Notes under the pieces: generated by a model
Seen by the model: the letters and a program-made list of their open reading frames with translations, nothing else
What the model was told of the DNA's origin: nothing
The model's database searches: none
Assembly: GCF_017347585.1 (NCBI RefSeq)
Contig: NZ_AP024480.1
Location: 1,820,001-1,884,000 of the forward strand
DNA from: Caldicellulosiruptor diazotrophicus
GTDB lineage: Bacteria > Bacillota > Thermoanaerobacteria > Caldicellulosiruptorales > Caldicellulosiruptoraceae
DNA length: 64,000 nucleotides
Direction: 5' to 3'
Position numbers and translations under genes: made by a program
Shown here: piece by piece, positions 48,639 to 59,396 of the stretch
Layout: the number at the start of each line of letters is the position of its first letter
Numbering within the stretch: the stretch's first letter is position 1

Positions 48639-50005
48639 CCGTCTCCTTCCATTTTTCGTACGTTTACTTCTAAATAAATTTTTGAATCTGGTTTTATCTT
48701 GTAATTTTGATTTATAGTAACTGTATCGGAATAAATATCAAATATAGCAATCACTTCACTATCCTTTGCAAGAAGCAAAATAGAATCACGCCATCGTTTA
48801 GGAATTTTTTTATCAATAAACCATTCTTTTAATTTCTTTTTGCCTGCTTTAACATAAATAAAATCACCATCTCTTCTTGTTCTGAGGAATAACTTTTTTT
48901 CAGATATCTGTTGGATATCGATGTATATACTTTTTTGATTTTCAATTTTGTGAGTAGTTTTAATATTAAACTTGAAATTTTTGTAAAATATTTGATGTTC
49001 CTTATCTAAACAAATCTCAAAACAAAAAGAACTTTTTTCAGCTTTTCTGTAAAATACCAGCGAATCATTTTGCTTCTCAACAACCACATCTTTATATACC
49101 TTTTTCTTGCCAGACGAAAGAAAAAATAGCTCTTCAACCTCTTTTAACATATCATACGAAATTGTAGAATTATAATATTCAAGCATAATTTTTATAATTC
49201 TTCTTCGCAAAAATGCTGGAAGATTTTTTGCTTTCTCGATATTTAAAACATAATAAACATCTTCCTTTTGAACACATTCCTGAAAATATTTATTGGCAAG
49301 TGCTTCTATCTGATTATTTTCTTCTCTTATTACTTCGACAGTTCGATAAATGATATTTAATACACTTTCGCCAAATTTCTCTTTTATAAATGGCAAAATT
49401 TCATTCCTTACAATGTTTCGCTTATATTTAAGACTAAAATTTGTTTTATCAACAACAAATGGAATATTATTTATTTTGGCATACTCTTCAATCTCTTCCC
49501 TTGAGATATTTATAAGAGGTCTTGCAACAATATCACGTACAGGAGGGACAGATGCAAGACCTTCCAAACCACTTCCTCTAAATAAATTCAAAAAGAAAGT
49601 TTCAATTACATCGTTTTTGTTATGTCCCAGAAGTATTCTGTCGATGTTAAACTTTTGGGCTATCTCATAAAAAAAACTATACCTTGCGTTTCTTCCAGCT
49701 TCCTCTTCAGAAAGTCCTTTTTCTTTTTTAAGTTGCGCAACATCAACTTTTCGAGTAATACATTTAATATTATACCTCTTGCACATTTCAATTACAAATT
49801 TCTCATCATCATCTGCCTCAGGTCTTAGCATATGATTAAGGTGTGCAACAGTTATATCCAAATTGTACTCATTTTTTAGCCTGCAGATACAATCAAGCAA
49901 TACCATCGAATCGACGCCGCCTGAACATCCTATCAGTACCTTAAACCCCTCTTTTAACATACAATATTTCTCTATATTGATTTTTACCTTCTCCAAAAGA
50001 CTCAC
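48635..50005 (-). CDS. tilS: tRNA(Ile)-lysidine synthase
   Basis: Converts the wobble C of the CAU isoleucine tRNA to lysidine, needed for AUA decoding. The 456-residue protein has the PP-loop GCSGGVDSMVLL near 26-37, the HLNHMLRPEADDDE motif near 58-71 and the LLGHNKNDVIETFFLNLFRGSGLEG segment split over 125-150. The C-terminal TilS domain is present. GTG at 50005 lies 10 nt after GAGGTG; the ATG at 50041 has no site. Confidence 0.95.
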   Translation of the reverse strand: MSLLEKVKINIEKYCMLKEGFKVLIGCSGGVDSMVLLDCICRLKNEYNLDITVAHLNHMLRPEADDDEKFVIEMCKRYNIKCITRKVDVAQLKKEKGLSEEEAGRNARYSFFYEIAQKFNIDRILLGHNKNDVIETFFLNLFRGSGLEGLASVPPVRDIVARPLINISREEIEEYAKINNIPFVVDKTNFSLKYKRNIVRNEILPFIKEKFGESVLNIIYRTVEVIREENNQIEALANKYFQECVQKEDVYYVLNIEKAKNLPAFLRRRIIKIMLEYYNSTISYDMLKEVEELFFLSSGKKKVYKDVVVEKQNDSLVFYRKAEKSSFCFEICLDKEHQIFYKNFKFNIKTTHKIENQKSIYIDIQQISEKKLFLRTRRDGDFIYVKAGKKKLKEWFIDKKIPKRWRDSILLLAKDSEVIAIFDIYSDTVTINQNYKIKPDSKIYLEVNVRKMEGDG

Positions 50006-50043
50006 TTTAAATTCACACCTCAATTTTAAAGCTAAAAACAAAC

Positions 50044-51051
50044 CTATATTGATACACTCTTTAGAACATCTTCAAACTTCTTTACCTTTGCTCCTTTTTT
50101 CCATTTCTTAATCAAGCTTTGATAATACTCTTCTTTTTTCTGACTCTCAATTGTTGATTTTATCTCATCTTTGACATCGCTGAGAAGAAGCTGTTTTTTA
50201 TCTGTCACCTTTATAATATGAAAGCCGTAACTTGTTTTGATAACGCTACTTATCTCACCAATATTAAGAGAGAATGCAGCATCCTCAAATTCTTTTACCA
50301 TCTGTCCTTTCCTAAAATACCCAAGATCGCCACCTTTTTGTTTTGTAGTCTCATCCTCAGAATACTTTTGTGCAAGCTTTTCAAAGCTCTGACCGCTTTT
50401 TATCATCTGTAAAACTTCTTCAGCCTTTTTCTTTTTTTCTAATTCCTCTTTAGAATCATTTACCTTAAACAAAATATGGCTTGCTTTTACCTGGACAAAA
50501 TCTGATTTATGTGAATTGTAATAATTTTCAATCTCAGCATTTGTCGCTCTTTGATTTTTTGTCACCTCATTATACAATTTAGAAACAATCTGGGATTTTA
50601 TTACCTGGTCCTTATATTCATTTTCGGTTGCACCAATTGTCTGAAGATATTGCTTGAACTCAGCCCCTGATTGAGAGTCTGATTTATACTGCTGAATTTG
50701 CTGGTCAATTGCCTTCTTTTCCTCTGCTGTTAAAGTAATATTTCTCTTTTTTGCCTGCTGGAGTTCAATCTGTCGTATTATAAGACCATCCAAAACATTT
50801 TCTTTTATCTGCTGCTCATATGTCTTATCTCCAACCTTTTGAGATAAAAATGCTTTGTCAAGTCCATAGTAGTTTACCTGAGACTTATAGTTGATGGCAA
50901 ACTCCTTTTTTGTTATTTTCTCGCCATTTACTATGGCAACTGCTCTGTTTTCATCTACGTACTTTACTATTTCTGGTGTTACAGCAATAAGAATTATCAG
51001 AAGTACAGTTGCTACAATAGAAAAAAGTACAATTTTTGTTCTTTTATCCAT
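50044..51051 (-). CDS. Membrane-anchored PpiC-type peptidyl-prolyl isomerase
   Basis: A 335-residue protein with an N-terminal membrane helix (about 7-28), a SurA-like N-terminal chaperone region (AVAIVNGEKITKKEF near 38) and a parvulin domain (about 185-275, VKASHILFKVND and YSEDETTKQKGGDLGYF). It folds exported proteins outside the membrane, like PrsA, but has no lipobox Cys. ATG at 51051 follows AAAGGAG. It lies between mfd and tilS. Confidence 0.9.
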   Translation of the reverse strand: MDKRTKIVLFSIVATVLLIILIAVTPEIVKYVDENRAVAIVNGEKITKKEFAINYKSQVNYYGLDKAFLSQKVGDKTYEQQIKENVLDGLIIRQIELQQAKKRNITLTAEEKKAIDQQIQQYKSDSQSGAEFKQYLQTIGATENEYKDQVIKSQIVSKLYNEVTKNQRATNAEIENYYNSHKSDFVQVKASHILFKVNDSKEELEKKKKAEEVLQMIKSGQSFEKLAQKYSEDETTKQKGGDLGYFRKGQMVKEFEDAAFSLNIGEISSVIKTSYGFHIIKVTDKKQLLLSDVKDEIKSTIESQKKEEYYQSLIKKWKKGAKVKKFEDVLKSVSI

Positions 51052-51145
51052 ACATCCCTTCTCCTTTGTTAAAAGTATTTTGATAATATCAATATTATAA
51101 AACAATAAATGATTAATTTAAAGCACCCCAATTGTAAAAACTTTT

Positions 51146-54100
51146 TTAATTTTCTTGTAAATCTTCTAAAATAGCTATTAAAGTATCGAGGCAGTTACTT
51201 GCAAGCAAGAGCTGTAACGTATCATCCTTGTTTTGTGAATATGAAAGTCCTTTTTCCAAAAAAATCTTTTTTGCAGTTTCAAGCATTTTTATATTCAAAA
51301 ACTGAAGTTTAAAACAATCCTCTTGAAACTGCCAAATACTTATTATCCCTGTCTTTTTACATAAACATTTCAAGTATGCAACCTTTATTAAATTGTCAAC
51401 CTCTTTTGGAACATCTCCAAACCTATCTATTAGCTCATCGTAAATATCGTTTACATCATCTTTTGATTCAATTGACGAGATCTTTTTGTACATATTAATT
51501 CTCTCTTTTTCATCATCAATGTAGCTGCTACTAATAAACGCACTGACCTTTATATCTATCTGAGGTTCAATCTCTGGCTGGATATTTTCACCCTTAACAC
51601 GCCTTATCTCTTCTGAGAGAAGTCTTATATACATATCATACCCAACACTGTTTATATGCCCATGCTGAAGCTTTCCAAGCAAAGACCCAGCACCTCTTAT
51701 CTCAAGGTCTCTCATGGCAATTTTAAAACCAGCTCCAAGTTCTGTAAACTCCTTTATTGCAGCAAGTCTTTTTTGTGCCTGTTCGGACAGCACCTTGTCT
51801 TTTCTAAATGTAAAATATGCGTACGCAAGCCTTGAAGACCGACCAACCCTTCCTCTTAGCTGATAAAGCTGAGCAAGACCCAGTCTATCGCTGTCTTCCA
51901 CAATAAGTGTATTAACATTTGGCATGTCAACCCCAGACTCTATAATCGTTGTACACACAAGCACATCATACCTGCCCTCAATAAAATCAAGTAAGACTCT
52001 TTCTAACTCCTCTTCTTCCATCTGCCCATGAGCACACGCAATTTTCACACTATCGCCCACAAGGTTTTGAAGTTTAGCTGCCACATCGTTTATGTCTTTT
52101 ACCCTGTTGTAAAGATAAAATACCTGACCTCCTCTTGAAATTTCTTTCAAAATAGCCTCCTTTATTATCCTCTCATTGTACTCAATTACAAACGTCTGCA
52201 CAGGGTATCTATCTTCTGGCGGGTCTTCAATCACGCTCAAATCCCTAATTCCCAAAAGTGCCATGTTAAGCGTCCTTGGTATGGGCGTTGCAGTGAGGGT
52301 CAAAACATCAACATTTGTTTTTAGCTTTTTAATCTTTTCTTTTGCTTCAACGCCAAACTTATGCTCTTCATCAATAATCAAAAGTCCAAGGTCTTTGAAT
52401 TTAACATCACTCGAAAGTAGCCTGTGTGTACCAATCACAATGTCAATTGTACCTTCTTTTAACCCTTTTATAATTTTCTTTTGTTGTGTCTCACTTTTTA
52501 AACGCGAAAGGACCTCAATTGTTACTGGAAAATCTTTCATTCGGGCAGAAAATGTCATGTAATGTTGTTGAGCAAGGATTGTTGTGGGAACAAGCACTGC
52601 TACCTGTTTTGAATCCATCACAGCTTTGAACGCTGCTCTCATTGCAACTTCAGTCTTGCCATAACCAACATCACCGCAAAGTATTCTATCCATTGGCTTT
52701 TCACTTTCCATATCCCTCTTAATCTCTTCTATGGCCTGAAGCTGACCTTCTGTCTCTGTATATGGAAACTTCTCTTCAAACTCTTTTTGCCACACAGTAT
52801 CTTTCGAAAATTTAAAACCTTTTCTAAGCTGTCTTTTTGCATAAAGTTCAACTAAGTCTTTTGCCACAATCTCAAGAGATTTTCTCACCTTTTGTTTTTG
52901 CTTTTGCCACTCTTGGGATCCAAGTTTTGATAGTTTAGGCTGTGCATTATCAGTTCCAATATATTTTTCAATTACATCTAAGTTAGTAGTTGGAACATAA
53001 AGATAAGAAGAATTGGCATATTCAAGCTTTACATATTCTCTTGTTGTGCCTTCAACAGTAATCTTTTCGAATCCTAAAAATTTACCAATACCGTGTGTCC
53101 TATGAACAACAAAATCGCCTGGTTTTAAATCTTCAATTGTGTAAAAGGCATCCTTTTTAGATTTTACCCTCTTTTTTGTCTCATTTTCCTTCTTCTTTTC
53201 AAGGTGGAAAAACGAAAGATAAACCCATTTGAGATCTTGCACTTCAATGCCCTTTTCAATAGACCGGGCTATTAGATACACTCCCGTTCTTTCTACTTCT
53301 GGTTCTTCAGCCTCAGAAAACTGTATATCTTCTCTTAAAAGTGCATCTGCCAAGTCCTCAAGTGATGTCCGACTTCCTGTAAAGATGTTTATGGTATATC
53401 TTTTGGACATGTAATACTTCAAATCGTCTATTAAAACTTCCTTCTGCCCATTATAAGAAGGAAGCTCCCTGAGAAAATTGAAAGAAATGATATCTTTGAG
53501 TTCAAGCTCCTTTATAACTGAGACAAATGTTTGAAGAATTATCGACCCCGAAAGCTTTTCTAAAACTTCGCTCGTGGTAAAATAACACTCTGCCATTTTT
53601 GGAAGCACAAATCCTTTTTCTAAAAGGTCTGAAAACATCTCTTGTGTCTCTTGTTCGAAAGTTTTCAAGCTGCTATAGACTTGGTTGTACTCGTCAACAA
53701 AGATAAGACATTCACCAAAAATATCAATAACTGAGAAAAATTGTTGGTAGTAATAGGGATACAGTCTTTCAACATTTAGTTGAAGTTCTTCTACAACCTC
53801 TCTGAAACTCTCCTCTAAATTCTTTCTGCCATCTTCCTTCAATTTCAATTTCATTTTTTTGTAGTCTTCCTTAACGCGTTTTAAACCTTCTGAAAAGTCC
53901 TCTTCCAAATCCCACTCAATTGCCTTGTAAATCTTCACACTATCTATTCTTTCAAAAGACTTCTGAGTTTCAACATCAAAAAGTCTAATTGTGTCTATCG
54001 TATCTCCAAAAAACTCAATCCTCACAGGGTACCTACTTGCTACAGGATATATATCAACTATGCCACCCTTTTGCGAAAACTGTCCTTTCTTTTCTACAGT

Positions 54101-54571
54101 TTTCACTCTTTCATATCCGAATTTTAAAAGCTTTTCTATAAGGATACCAAGCTCAATATCAAGACCTTCTGTAAGATAGATATAATCAAACTTTAAATTT
54201 GTGTACTTTTCAAAAAGGTTCTGGCTACTTAATATGAGAACATCAAAACCGTCCTCAAAAATCTTCACAAATTGTTCCATTCTGTTAATTTCAGAATCTC
54301 TGCTCTTTGCAAAAGATACCACAAAAGGATTTTCTCTCTCTTGTAGACTCACCACACTATTAAAAAGGCTCATAAACCTTCTTTCCCATTCAAGCTTTGC
54401 TCTTTGAGTTGTGATAAACAACGCCTTTTTGTTAAACTTTTCACATAGAGATTTGACCACAAGCGCTTTCCCCATCTCACCAAGGCCTGTAACAACAAGA
54501 GGAAGGCTCTTTTTTACTACATCTTCTTCAAGCCTTTTGAAACTTTCAAGTTTTTCTAAAACCTTTAACAA
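51146..54571 (-). CDS. mfd: Transcription-repair coupling factor Mfd
   Basis: Removes RNA polymerase stalled at DNA lesions and recruits UvrA. The 1141-residue protein has an N-terminal UvrB-like part, a CarD-like RNA polymerase interaction domain (PGDFVVHRTHGIGKFLGFE near 490), a RecG-like translocase (GDVGYGKTEVAMRAAF near 635, IIDEEHKFG near 735) and the C-terminal TRCF domain. TTG start just after pth. Confidence 0.97.
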   Translation of the reverse strand: MLKVLEKLESFKRLEEDVVKKSLPLVVTGLGEMGKALVVKSLCEKFNKKALFITTQRAKLEWERRFMSLFNSVVSLQERENPFVVSFAKSRDSEINRMEQFVKIFEDGFDVLILSSQNLFEKYTNLKFDYIYLTEGLDIELGILIEKLLKFGYERVKTVEKKGQFSQKGGIVDIYPVASRYPVRIEFFGDTIDTIRLFDVETQKSFERIDSVKIYKAIEWDLEEDFSEGLKRVKEDYKKMKLKLKEDGRKNLEESFREVVEELQLNVERLYPYYYQQFFSVIDIFGECLIFVDEYNQVYSSLKTFEQETQEMFSDLLEKGFVLPKMAECYFTTSEVLEKLSGSIILQTFVSVIKELELKDIISFNFLRELPSYNGQKEVLIDDLKYYMSKRYTINIFTGSRTSLEDLADALLREDIQFSEAEEPEVERTGVYLIARSIEKGIEVQDLKWVYLSFFHLEKKKENETKKRVKSKKDAFYTIEDLKPGDFVVHRTHGIGKFLGFEKITVEGTTREYVKLEYANSSYLYVPTTNLDVIEKYIGTDNAQPKLSKLGSQEWQKQKQKVRKSLEIVAKDLVELYAKRQLRKGFKFSKDTVWQKEFEEKFPYTETEGQLQAIEEIKRDMESEKPMDRILCGDVGYGKTEVAMRAAFKAVMDSKQVAVLVPTTILAQQHYMTFSARMKDFPVTIEVLSRLKSETQQKKIIKGLKEGTIDIVIGTHRLLSSDVKFKDLGLLIIDEEHKFGVEAKEKIKKLKTNVDVLTLTATPIPRTLNMALLGIRDLSVIEDPPEDRYPVQTFVIEYNERIIKEAILKEISRGGQVFYLYNRVKDINDVAAKLQNLVGDSVKIACAHGQMEEEELERVLLDFIEGRYDVLVCTTIIESGVDMPNVNTLIVEDSDRLGLAQLYQLRGRVGRSSRLAYAYFTFRKDKVLSEQAQKRLAAIKEFTELGAGFKIAMRDLEIRGAGSLLGKLQHGHINSVGYDMYIRLLSEEIRRVKGENIQPEIEPQIDIKVSAFISSSYIDDEKERINMYKKISSIESKDDVNDIYDELIDRFGDVPKEVDNLIKVAYLKCLCKKTGIISIWQFQEDCFKLQFLNIKMLETAKKIFLEKGLSYSQNKDDTLQLLLASNCLDTLIAILEDLQEN

Positions 54572-54573
54572 GC

Positions 54574-55143
54574 CTACACCACCACATCCCCGTTTATATA
54601 ATTCATTGCCCTATCTATATCACTTTCAAGCAAGATTTTTATACCGTTTGATGCTTTTTCAATTGCTCTGAATATTTTTTCTTTTTCACCATCTTCAAAT
54701 TCAGACAAAACATATTTTACCATATCATATTTTGGAATGCCAATGCCTATTCTGATTCTTGGAAATTCTACTGTGCCAAGGCGCTGTATTATTGATTTTA
54801 CGCCGTTGTGCCCTCCATCAGACCCTTTTTTCCTCATCTTCACAACTCCAACATCAAAGGCTATGTCATCGTAAATCACAATAAGCTTTTCAGGTTTTAT
54901 CTTATAAAAGTTCACTGCCTCTATGATACTTTCTCCGCTTGCGTTCATATATGTCATTGGCTTTAAAAGCAAAACCTTTTTACCGGCATATTCAAAGCTG
55001 CCAACCAAACCTTTGAACTTTATTTTATCTACCTTTGTATTGAAAAGCTGAGCTAAATAGTCAATCGCCAAAAAACCTGCATTGTGTCTTGTAAAGGTAT
55101 ATTTTTCACCAGGATTCCCAAGTCCTGCAATGATATAATCCAA
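54574..55143 (-). CDS. pth: Peptidyl-tRNA hydrolase
   Basis: Frees tRNA from dropped peptidyl-tRNAs. The 189-residue protein has the AGLGNPGEKYTFTRHNAGF start with the catalytic His near 20, LLKPMTYMNASGE near 60-72, VIYDDIAFDVG and GSDGGHNGVKSI near 108-119. TTG start with GGAGTGAG. Order pth-mfd is standard in Firmicutes. Confidence 0.97.
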   Translation of the reverse strand: MDYIIAGLGNPGEKYTFTRHNAGFLAIDYLAQLFNTKVDKIKFKGLVGSFEYAGKKVLLLKPMTYMNASGESIIEAVNFYKIKPEKLIVIYDDIAFDVGVVKMRKKGSDGGHNGVKSIIQRLGTVEFPRIRIGIGIPKYDMVKYVLSEFEDGEKEKIFRAIEKASNGIKILLESDIDRAMNYINGDVVV

Positions 55144-55173
55144 TTTCTACTCACTCCTTTTATTTACAAAAAC

Positions 55174-55208
55174 AGGCTGCCTTTTAAAACATTTCAAAAG
55201 ACAGCCTT
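55174..55208 (-). terminator. Terminator of prs
   Basis: Stem AGGCTGTCTTTT/AAAAGGCAGCCT with a GTTTTTG tail on the minus strand between prs and pth. Confidence 0.85.
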
Positions 55209-55232
55209 TATTTATCTTCTTAATACTAATTT

Positions 55233-56210
55233 TTATCTGTTTCCTTTTGTGCTTATATATTCGTCAAAAAGGGTAGAAATAGCCACATCTTCGTATATTC
55301 TTGTTATTGCTTCAGCAAAAAGGCTTGCAACAGACAACACCTTTATCTTATCTATCCTCTTTTCAGGCGGAAGTGGAATGGTGTTGAGCACAACAAGCTC
55401 TTTAATAGGCGACTGTTGTATCCTCTCAACAGCAGGTCCGGATAAAACCGGGTGCGTACAGCATGCATAAACTTCCTTTGCACCATAATCCATAAGAGCC
55501 TGAGCTGCAGCAACAATAGTACCTGCTGTATCTATCATATCATCAACCATCAAACATGTCTTGTCTTTCACATCACCAATTATGTTCATAATCTCAGCAA
55601 CATTTGCTTTGGGTCTTCTTTTGTCAACTATGGCAAGCGGCAGGTCAAGCTTTGTTGCAAAGTTGCGTGCACGTGTCACACTTCCAAGATCTGGCGATAC
55701 AACCACAGCATTCTCTAAGTTCACATTTTCCATAAAATATTTTGCTAAAATTGGAACACCAATTAGATGGTCAAGTGGTATATCAAAAAACCCTTGAATT
55801 TGAGGTGCATGAAGGTCCATTGTCAGGACCCTATCTGCCCCTGCAGATGTTATCAAATTTGCAACAAGTTTTGCTGTGATTGGGTCGCGTGCTCGTGCTT
55901 TTCTGTCCTGTCTTGCATATCCATAGTATGGTATCACAGCTGTTATTCTTCCTGCCGAAGCTCTTTTGAAAGCGTCAATCATGATTAAAAGTTCCATCAG
56001 ATTTTCATTCACAGGATGACAGGTTGACTGGACTACAAAAACATCTGCACCGCGCACAGTTTCGTTTATTCTAACTGATATCTCACCGTCTGAAAACCTG
56101 CCAATCTCTGCATCACCAAGTTTTTTACCAAGGTGACTGGCTATCTCTTCTGCAAGCTCCTTGTTTGAATTACCAGTAAATATTTTTATCTCTTTACCAT
56201 GTGTTATCAC
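55233..56210 (-). CDS. prs: Ribose-phosphate pyrophosphokinase
   Basis: Makes PRPP from ribose 5-phosphate and ATP for purine, pyrimidine, His and Trp synthesis. The 325-residue protein has the [18 protein letters not shown] start, the ATP-site region [11 protein letters not shown] near 104, the [14 protein letters not shown] metal site near 138-151, and the PRPP loop [11 protein letters not shown] near 228. GTG at 56210 lies 7 nt after GGGGGT. It stands in the glmU-prs-pth-mfd order typical of Firmicutes. Confidence 0.97.
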   Translation of the reverse strand: MITHGKEIKIFTGNSNKELAEEIASHLGKKLGDAEIGRFSDGEISVRINETVRGADVFVVQSTCHPVNENLMELLIMIDAFKRASAGRITAVIPYYGYARQDRKARARDPITAKLVANLITSAGADRVLTMDLHAPQIQGFFDIPLDHLIGVPILAKYFMENVNLENAVVVSPDLGSVTRARNFATKLDLPLAIVDKRRPKANVAEIMNIIGDVKDKTCLMVDDMIDTAGTIVAAAQALMDYGAKEVYACCTHPVLSGPAVERIQQSPIKELVVLNTIPLPPEKRIDKIKVLSVASLFAEAITRIYEDVAISTLFDEYISTKGNR

Positions 56211-56327
56211 TTTTTTTACCCCCAGCACAAAAGTTAATTTTTCTACCCTTTTCCCACGCAAACTATATTATAACACAAAATATTTAATAAATTTATCTTA
56301 AAATGTCTACAAAATCTATTCATTTTA

Positions 56328-57725
56328 TTATTTATTATTGTGGCTTTCATACATCTTCTTGCGCCTTAAAACCCAGCCTTCTTTTATAGTCTGCCTTTCA
56401 CGGGCAATCGCAAGAGCATCTGCAGGAACATCATCTGTGATTGTAGAACCTGCCGCAATGTAGGCGTTCTTCCCAATTTTAACAGGTGCTACAAGATTTG
56501 AGTTGCAGCCAATAAACGCATTATCTTCAACAACCGTTCTGTGCTTTTTATACCCATCGTAGTTTACAAATATGGTCCCGCAGCCCAAATTCACATTTTC
56601 GCCTATGTCAGCATCTCCAATGTATGTAAGATGAGCTGACTTTGTGTTTCTGCCCACCTTTGAGTTTTTCACCTCAACAAAGTTGCCAATCTTGACTCCT
56701 TCTTCCAAGATGCTGTTTGGTCGCAAGTGCGCATAAGGTCCAACCTTTACATTGTCTTTTATCTCAGAATCCTCAATCACCGAAAACCACACATGACACT
56801 TATTACCTATTTTTGAATTCACAATGTATGAGTTCGGTCCAATTACGCACTCTTCTCCTATTGTAGTGTTGCCAAGTATGAATGTGCCGGGATATATCAC
56901 TGTGTCTTTACCTATCTGCACATCTGGATGAATGTAGACAGAATACATATCTATCATTTGAACACCTTCTGCAAGGTGCTTTTTATTTATTCTTATTTTC
57001 AGCTCCTGCTCAGCCAAAAAAAGCTCATACCTTGAGTTAATGCCCATTACCTCAAAATTATCATCACATGCAATTTTTACCACCTTCTTGCCTTCTTTAT
57101 TTAGTATCTCAATGCTGTCTGTAAGATAATACTCGTGCTGGCTGTTGTTATTGTCTATCTTTGCCAAAACATCTTCAAGCGCATCTCTTGCAAAGCAATA
57201 AAATCCAGGATTTATCTCTTTTATTTGTTTTTGTTCATCTGTTGCGTCCTTCTCCTCGACAATCTTTAAAACATTACCATTCTCATCAGAAATTATTCTC
57301 CCATAACCATACGGATTTTCGAAGATGGCAGTCAAAAGACAGAGCGATGCGTTTTCCTTCTTTCTTTTTTCAGAAATTCTTTTTAGTGTATCTGCTTTAA
57401 TAAAAGGTGCATCTGCATAAAGAACAAATACATCTTCTGCCTGCTTTGAGACCATGTCCATTGCACACATCACCGCGTGGGCAGTCCCAAGCTGCTTTTC
57501 TTGATAAGCAAATTTTACATTCCTGCCTTCTAAAACCTTGCAGACATCCTCTTTTTTGTTGCCAACAACAACCACTATCTCGCTATTTTCAAAGTTTTTC
57601 TCAATCTCGTCAATCAGATAAAGTATCATTGGTTTTCCCATTATTTTTTGAACAACCTTAGAATACTTTGACTTCATTCTTTTGCCTTCACCAGCAGCAA
57701 GTACAATAAACGTTTGTCTTTTCAT
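56328..57725 (-). CDS. glmU: Bifunctional UDP-N-acetylglucosamine pyrophosphorylase/acetyltransferase
   Basis: Acetylates glucosamine 1-phosphate and couples it to UTP, giving UDP-GlcNAc for cell wall synthesis. The 465-residue protein has an N-terminal uridylyltransferase domain ([16 protein letters not shown] near 7-22; LYADAPF near 101) and a C-terminal left-handed beta-helix of hexapeptide repeats (about 250-445). Catalytic-type His and Asn are within [22 protein letters not shown] overlaps the preceding stop (ATGA). Confidence 0.97.
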   Translation of the reverse strand: MKRQTFIVLAAGEGKRMKSKYSKVVQKIMGKPMILYLIDEIEKNFENSEIVVVVGNKKEDVCKVLEGRNVKFAYQEKQLGTAHAVMCAMDMVSKQAEDVFVLYADAPFIKADTLKRISEKRKKENASLCLLTAIFENPYGYGRIISDENGNVLKIVEEKDATDEQKQIKEINPGFYCFARDALEDVLAKIDNNNSQHEYYLTDSIEILNKEGKKVVKIACDDNFEVMGINSRYELFLAEQELKIRINKKHLAEGVQMIDMYSVYIHPDVQIGKDTVIYPGTFILGNTTIGEECVIGPNSYIVNSKIGNKCHVWFSVIEDSEIKDNVKVGPYAHLRPNSILEEGVKIGNFVEVKNSKVGRNTKSAHLTYIGDADIGENVNLGCGTIFVNYDGYKKHRTVVEDNAFIGCNSNLVAPVKIGKNAYIAAGSTITDDVPADALAIARERQTIKEGWVLRRKKMYESHNNK

Positions 57726-58186
57726 TTCAAATCACCTTCACCATTTTCTTCAAACTTTACAACCTCTATTCCCGCTTCATCAAAGATCTTCTGGCTCATC
57801 TCATCTGGATACAAACCTTTGTATATGACCTTTTTTATCCCTGCGTTTACTATCATCTTTGCACATATCACACAAGGATATGTTGTTGTGTAAATTACAC
57901 TTCCATCTATCACAACACCCATTTTTGCTGCCTGGATTATGGCGTTTTGTTCTGCATGGAGTCCTCTGCAAAGCTCATGTCTCTGCCCTGAAGGGACATT
58001 TAGCTTTTCTCTTAAGCACCCAACCTCTTCACAGTGAGGAAGGCCTGTCGGTGCTCCATTGTACCCTGTTGCAAGAATCCTTTTGTCTTTTACAATCAAA
58101 GCTCCAACCTTCCTTCTGAGGCAAGTGGAGCGCTCTTTTACTATATCCACAATCTGCATAAAGTATTCATCCCATGTAGGTCTCAT
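57722..58186 (-). CDS. dCMP deaminase family protein
   Basis: A 154-residue zinc deaminase. It has the HAEQNAII motif near 75 and [14 protein letters not shown] near 104-117, with extra cysteines ([11 protein letters not shown] near 50) that bind a second zinc as in dCMP deaminase/ComEB. Deaminates dCMP to dUMP for thymidylate synthesis. GGAGG site. Lies between upp and glmU. Confidence 0.93.
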   Translation of the reverse strand: MRPTWDEYFMQIVDIVKERSTCLRRKVGALIVKDKRILATGYNGAPTGLPHCEEVGCLREKLNVPSGQRHELCRGLHAEQNAIIQAAKMGVVIDGSVIYTTTYPCVICAKMIVNAGIKKVIYKGLYPDEMSQKIFDEAGIEVVKFEENGEGDLK

Positions 58187-58240
58187 TTCAAAAATCCTCC
58201 ATACAACTTCTTTGAACTTGTGTTTGTAACTTATCCAATG

Positions 58241-58882
58241 CTACTTTGTACCAAACAGTCTGTCACCGGCATCACCAAGTCCGGGTATTATATAGCCGTG
58301 GTCATTTAGTTTTTCATCAACTGCTGCACAATAAATCTCAACGTCCGGATGATCCTGAGTTAACCTTTCAATCCCTTCTGGTGCTGCAATGAGGCACATG
58401 AGCTTCAAACTTTGAGGATTGTATCTTTTTATATAGTCAAACGCAGCAGATGCAGACCCCCCTGTTGCAAGCATCGGGTCAAGCACAATTATGTCTCTTT
58501 CGTGGACATCCTGTGGAAGTTTGCAGTAATACTCAACAGGCTTTAAAGTCTCAGGGTCTCTGTAAAGACCAATATGCCCCACCTTTGCAGCAGGAATTAA
58601 CTTTAAAAGTCCATCTACCATGCCAAGCCCGGCGCGCAGAATAGGCACAATTGCAAGTTTTCTTCCAGAGATCACTTTGCACTTTGCAACTCCAACAGGT
58701 GTTTCAATTTCAACCTCTTTTAAAGGTAGATTTCTTGTAACCTCATACGCCATGAGCATTGCTATCTCTTCAACAAGCTCTCTGAACTCTTTAACCCCTG
58801 TGTTTTTGTCACGAATTAATGTTAGTTTATGCTGAATTAAAGGATGGTCAAACACGTATACATTTTTCTTGTACTCTACCAT
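58241..58882 (-). CDS. upp: Uracil phosphoribosyltransferase
   Basis: Pyrimidine salvage: uracil plus PRPP to UMP. The 213-residue protein has [17 protein letters not shown] near 14-30, the [10 protein letters not shown] loop near 82, the PRPP loop [10 protein letters not shown] near 135, and the uracil-binding end [21 protein letters not shown] site. Confidence 0.97.
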   Translation of the reverse strand: MVEYKKNVYVFDHPLIQHKLTLIRDKNTGVKEFRELVEEIAMLMAYEVTRNLPLKEVEIETPVGVAKCKVISGRKLAIVPILRAGLGMVDGLLKLIPAAKVGHIGLYRDPETLKPVEYYCKLPQDVHERDIIVLDPMLATGGSASAAFDYIKRYNPQSLKLMCLIAAPEGIERLTQDHPDVEIYCAAVDEKLNDHGYIIPGLGDAGDRLFGTK

Positions 58883-58920
58883 ACTCTTTACTCCTTTCTA
58901 AAAATTTGTGAGGATTTTTT

Positions 58921-59367
58921 CTATCTCTGTTCATCTTCTATCAGATGTATCTTATCAACTCTTCTCTGATGCCTTCCACCTTCAAAAGTTGAAGATAAAA
59001 AGGCATCTACAATCTCACATGCAAGCCCTTCACCGATAACCCTTGCACCCATCGCAAGAATGTTTGCATTGTTATGAGCTCGTGCAGCCTTAGCAGAAAA
59101 TGTGTCATGACAAAGCGCAGCTCTAATTCCCCTAACTTTGTTCGCAGCAATAGAGATTCCAATTCCTGTCCCGCAGATGAGTATACCAAAGTCAAAGTGC
59201 CCGTTTTTTACTGCCAGCGCCACATCCTTTGCAATGTCCGGGTAGTCACAAGACTCCTGAGAATACGTTCCAAAGTCCTTGTATTCAACCCCTTTTTTCT
59301 CAAGATGTTTCTTGATCGCCTCTTTCAAAGAAAATCCTGCATGGTCAGAACCTATTGCAATCTTCAC
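58921..59367 (-). CDS. rpiB: Ribose 5-phosphate isomerase B
   Basis: Interconverts ribulose and ribose 5-phosphate. The 148-residue protein starts IAIGSDHAGFSLK, has the catalytic-type Cys in LICGTGIGISIAANK near 66, and HNNANILAMGARVIG near 100. GTG at 59367 follows AGGGGAG; the TTG or ATG further upstream is not needed. The usual rpiB-upp order is present. Confidence 0.95.
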   Translation of the reverse strand: MKIAIGSDHAGFSLKEAIKKHLEKKGVEYKDFGTYSQESCDYPDIAKDVALAVKNGHFDFGILICGTGIGISIAANKVRGIRAALCHDTFSAKAARAHNNANILAMGARVIGEGLACEIVDAFLSSTFEGGRHQRRVDKIHLIEDEQR

Positions 59368-59396
59368 TTTTAAATTCTCCCCTTTCAAAAAATTCC